Shown in pieces: positions 62,801 to 64,000 of a DNA stretch of 64,000 nt. Origin of the DNA: Thermoplasmatales archaeon (GTDB lineage Archaea; Thermoplasmatota; Thermoplasmata; Thermoplasmatales; Thermoplasmataceae); the NCBI GenBank assembly GCA_026127925.1, contig JAJSLM010000001.1:248001-312000 (forward strand). The letters run 5' to 3'. The notes below the pieces were generated by a model that was given only the letters and a program-made list of their open reading frames with translations, searched no databases and was not told where the DNA came from. Each line of letters begins with the position of its first letter. Position 1 is the stretch's first letter. The translations under genes and the position numbers were made by a program.

Positions 62801-64000
62801 TATACCACTCCTATGAAGAGGCCGAAAGCGCGTCCCCAAGCCTCAAATGGTCCGACAGCAAGTATAGGAAAGAAGGAGAGCACTCCAAGTAGGATCATCG
62901 TGGAGAAAAGCATGAGCCCAAAAGTGAACGATCCAGTATCTATTGATCTACCCAACTGTACCTTTGGAATCTTATATGCGAATGACTGTGCAACAGCAAG
63001 CTGGAAAAACATCAGAAGGTACCTCCCAAGTAACATAATCACTCCTTCAACATAATTCAAATACGGCTGGTTAACTGTGAATCCACCCATTGCAGAGCCA
63101 TTGTTAGAAGCCGCTGAAGCGAATTCATAGAATATCTCCGTTATGATATCTGATCTTGGATTAGTAAACGGTGCAAGGATATGCGGAAGAAAGAAAATTG
63201 TGACGCCAAACGGTATGAGAATCAGGAGAGGATGAGTAACCAGCGATAGTGTGGAGTACTTTATTTCCTTTGATCCGATTTTCAAACTCATTAGTTCAGG
63301 AAGTTTTCCCACCATCAAGGCTGTTATAAAGATGGCGAAAATAACATACATGAATATATTAAGAACCCCCGTGCCAACGCCCCCGAGTGGGTCATTCAAA
63401 ATAAGGTTCCCAAGCACACCTAGGATACCTGCGGGTGTGAAAGTAAGTAGTTGCGTTGCCGCGGCACCTGTAGAAGTGAATACAGCCCCAGTTGAAAAGA
63501 TCGAACTCTGGGAAAGACCTATAGCAGTCTCTTTGCCTATCATGTTTCCGTTATAAATTATTCCCATCATGGATAATTGAGGAATGCCAACATACTCGCC
63601 GAAGAATGTCATGAACGTCGTGAAAAGGAATATTCCCAGCAATACACCGATTAACATATTCACGAATCTTTTGTCGTTAAATATATAACGAAGGGACATC
63701 AACGATCCTAGGGGGATAATCGTGAAACTTACGAATTCAACCAGGTTTGATATCCAATTAGGATTTTCGAACGGTGATGCAGCATTCGCTCCATAAAATC
63801 CTCCACCGTTTGTACCTATATTCTTTATTGCTTCCCATGTGGCTACGGGCCCAAGCGGAACCCTGAAAATAGAGTTGGAAAGAATAGGATGTACAATAAC
63901 GTAGGACTGCATTGTCTGAGGTACTCCAAGTGGAAGCAGAATTATAGTAACAATGAGTGTCAAGGGGAAAATCAGATATATTATGGCAACAAGGAAATCA
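62800..64000 (-). CDS. kdpA: potassium-transporting ATPase subunit A, C-terminal part (cut by window edge)
   Basis: KdpA is the channel-like potassium-binding subunit. The frame is open to the window edge (64000); no start is seen, and the last 400 residues are present of about 560. Selectivity-filter and other blocks include NIGTNGGGFYGANAASPFENPNWISNLVEF, SIFSTGAVFTSTGAA, GGVGTGVLNIFMYVIFAIF, EFASAASNNGSAMGGF. A TTG at 63961-63963 is inside the coding region, not a start. Confidence 0.96.
   Translation of the reverse strand, partial: DFLVAIIYLIFPLTLIVTIILLPLGVPQTMQSYVIVHPILSNSIFRVPLGPVATWEAIKNIGTNGGGFYGANAASPFENPNWISNLVEFVSFTIIPLGSLMSLRYIFNDKRFVNMLIGVLLGIFLFTTFMTFFGEYVGIPQLSMMGIIYNGNMIGKETAIGLSQSSIFSTGAVFTSTGAAATQLLTFTPAGILGVLGNLILNDPLGGVGTGVLNIFMYVIFAIFITALMVGKLPELMSLKIGSKEIKYSTLSLVTHPLLILIPFGVTIFFLPHILAPFTNPRSDIITEIFYEFASAASNNGSAMGGFTVNQPYLNYVEGVIMLLGRYLLMFFQLAVAQSFAYKIPKVQLGRSIDTGSFTFGLMLFSTMILLGVLSFFPILAVGPFEAWGRAFGLFIGVV

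Noticed and set aside
1-64000. CRISPR array, rRNA operon or intact insertion sequence
   Set aside because: No evenly spaced direct repeats, rRNA-like sequence or transposase with a catalytic motif was seen.

Overview
The window looks like the chromosome of an acidophilic, wall-less euryarchaeon of the order Thermoplasmatales (Thermoplasma, Ferroplasma, Picrophilus or Cuniculiplasma relatives). Archaeal markers are TATA-binding protein, the small subunit of DNA polymerase D, ribosomal protein L41e, a tRNA-Trp with an archaeal intron, and archaeal-type GlyRS. Lineage-type markers are a bisphosphomevalonate-decarboxylase-like enzyme next to a small P-loop kinase, a UDP-galactose-epimerase-like L-threonine dehydrogenase, a thioredoxin reductase without the NADPH signature, and urocanase. 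Many first genes look leaderless (TATA-like box about 25-30 nt before the start codon and no Shine-Dalgarno), while internal operon genes often carry GGTGA/GAGG-type sites. No rRNA, CRISPR array or recognisable intact IS element was seen.

Layout. 0-8 kb: end of an acetyl-CoA synthetase-like gene, tbp, truD, guaB, a surface protein, family 4 uracil-DNA glycosylase, PolD small subunit and an acetyltransferase. 8.0-8.3 kb: rpl41e abuts a tRNA-Trp gene whose intron reads as a box C/D methylation guide. 9-16 kb: a B12-binding radical SAM enzyme, tRNA-Arg, a GntR-regulated membrane-protein operon with a probable homopolymer frameshift, then a metallo-hydrolase and gamma-glutamyltranspeptidase. 16-24.5 kb: four-CBS protein and glyS (apparently starting on ATT), then a suf Fe-S assembly operon (sufC-B-D-S-U plus a ferredoxin) divergent from a SufR-like Fe-S repressor. 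24.5-30 kb: threonine dehydrogenase, a tungstate/molybdate-type ABC transporter divergent from a Tfx-family regulator, and isocitrate dehydrogenase.

30-35 kb: a carbohydrate-type ABC transporter (binding protein, two permeases, an unrecognised 164-residue ORF, ATPase). 35-40 kb: purA, hutU, a membrane protein, tRNA-Leu and a small beta-rich protein. 40-44 kb: a membrane-anchored cupredoxin with a CuA-like motif, an isochorismatase-fold protein without its catalytic Cys, the P-loop kinase and decarboxylase pair (candidate mevalonate branch) and an HNH nuclease. 44-50 kb: FAD oxidoreductase, cysteine synthase, a glycogen-debranching-like glucosidase, thioredoxin and thioredoxin reductase, and a glycosyltransferase.

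50-57 kb: an 800-codon surface protein ending in a cytoplasmic zinc ribbon, a thiamine-binding UPF0045 protein, a GmhB-like phosphatase, an MFS exporter and a Wzx-like flippase; with the neighbouring glycosyltransferase this suggests cell-surface glycan work. 57-64 kb: a GntR/FCD regulator, two unknown proteins, a tandem universal stress protein, and the kdpA-B-C potassium-pump operon running off the right edge.
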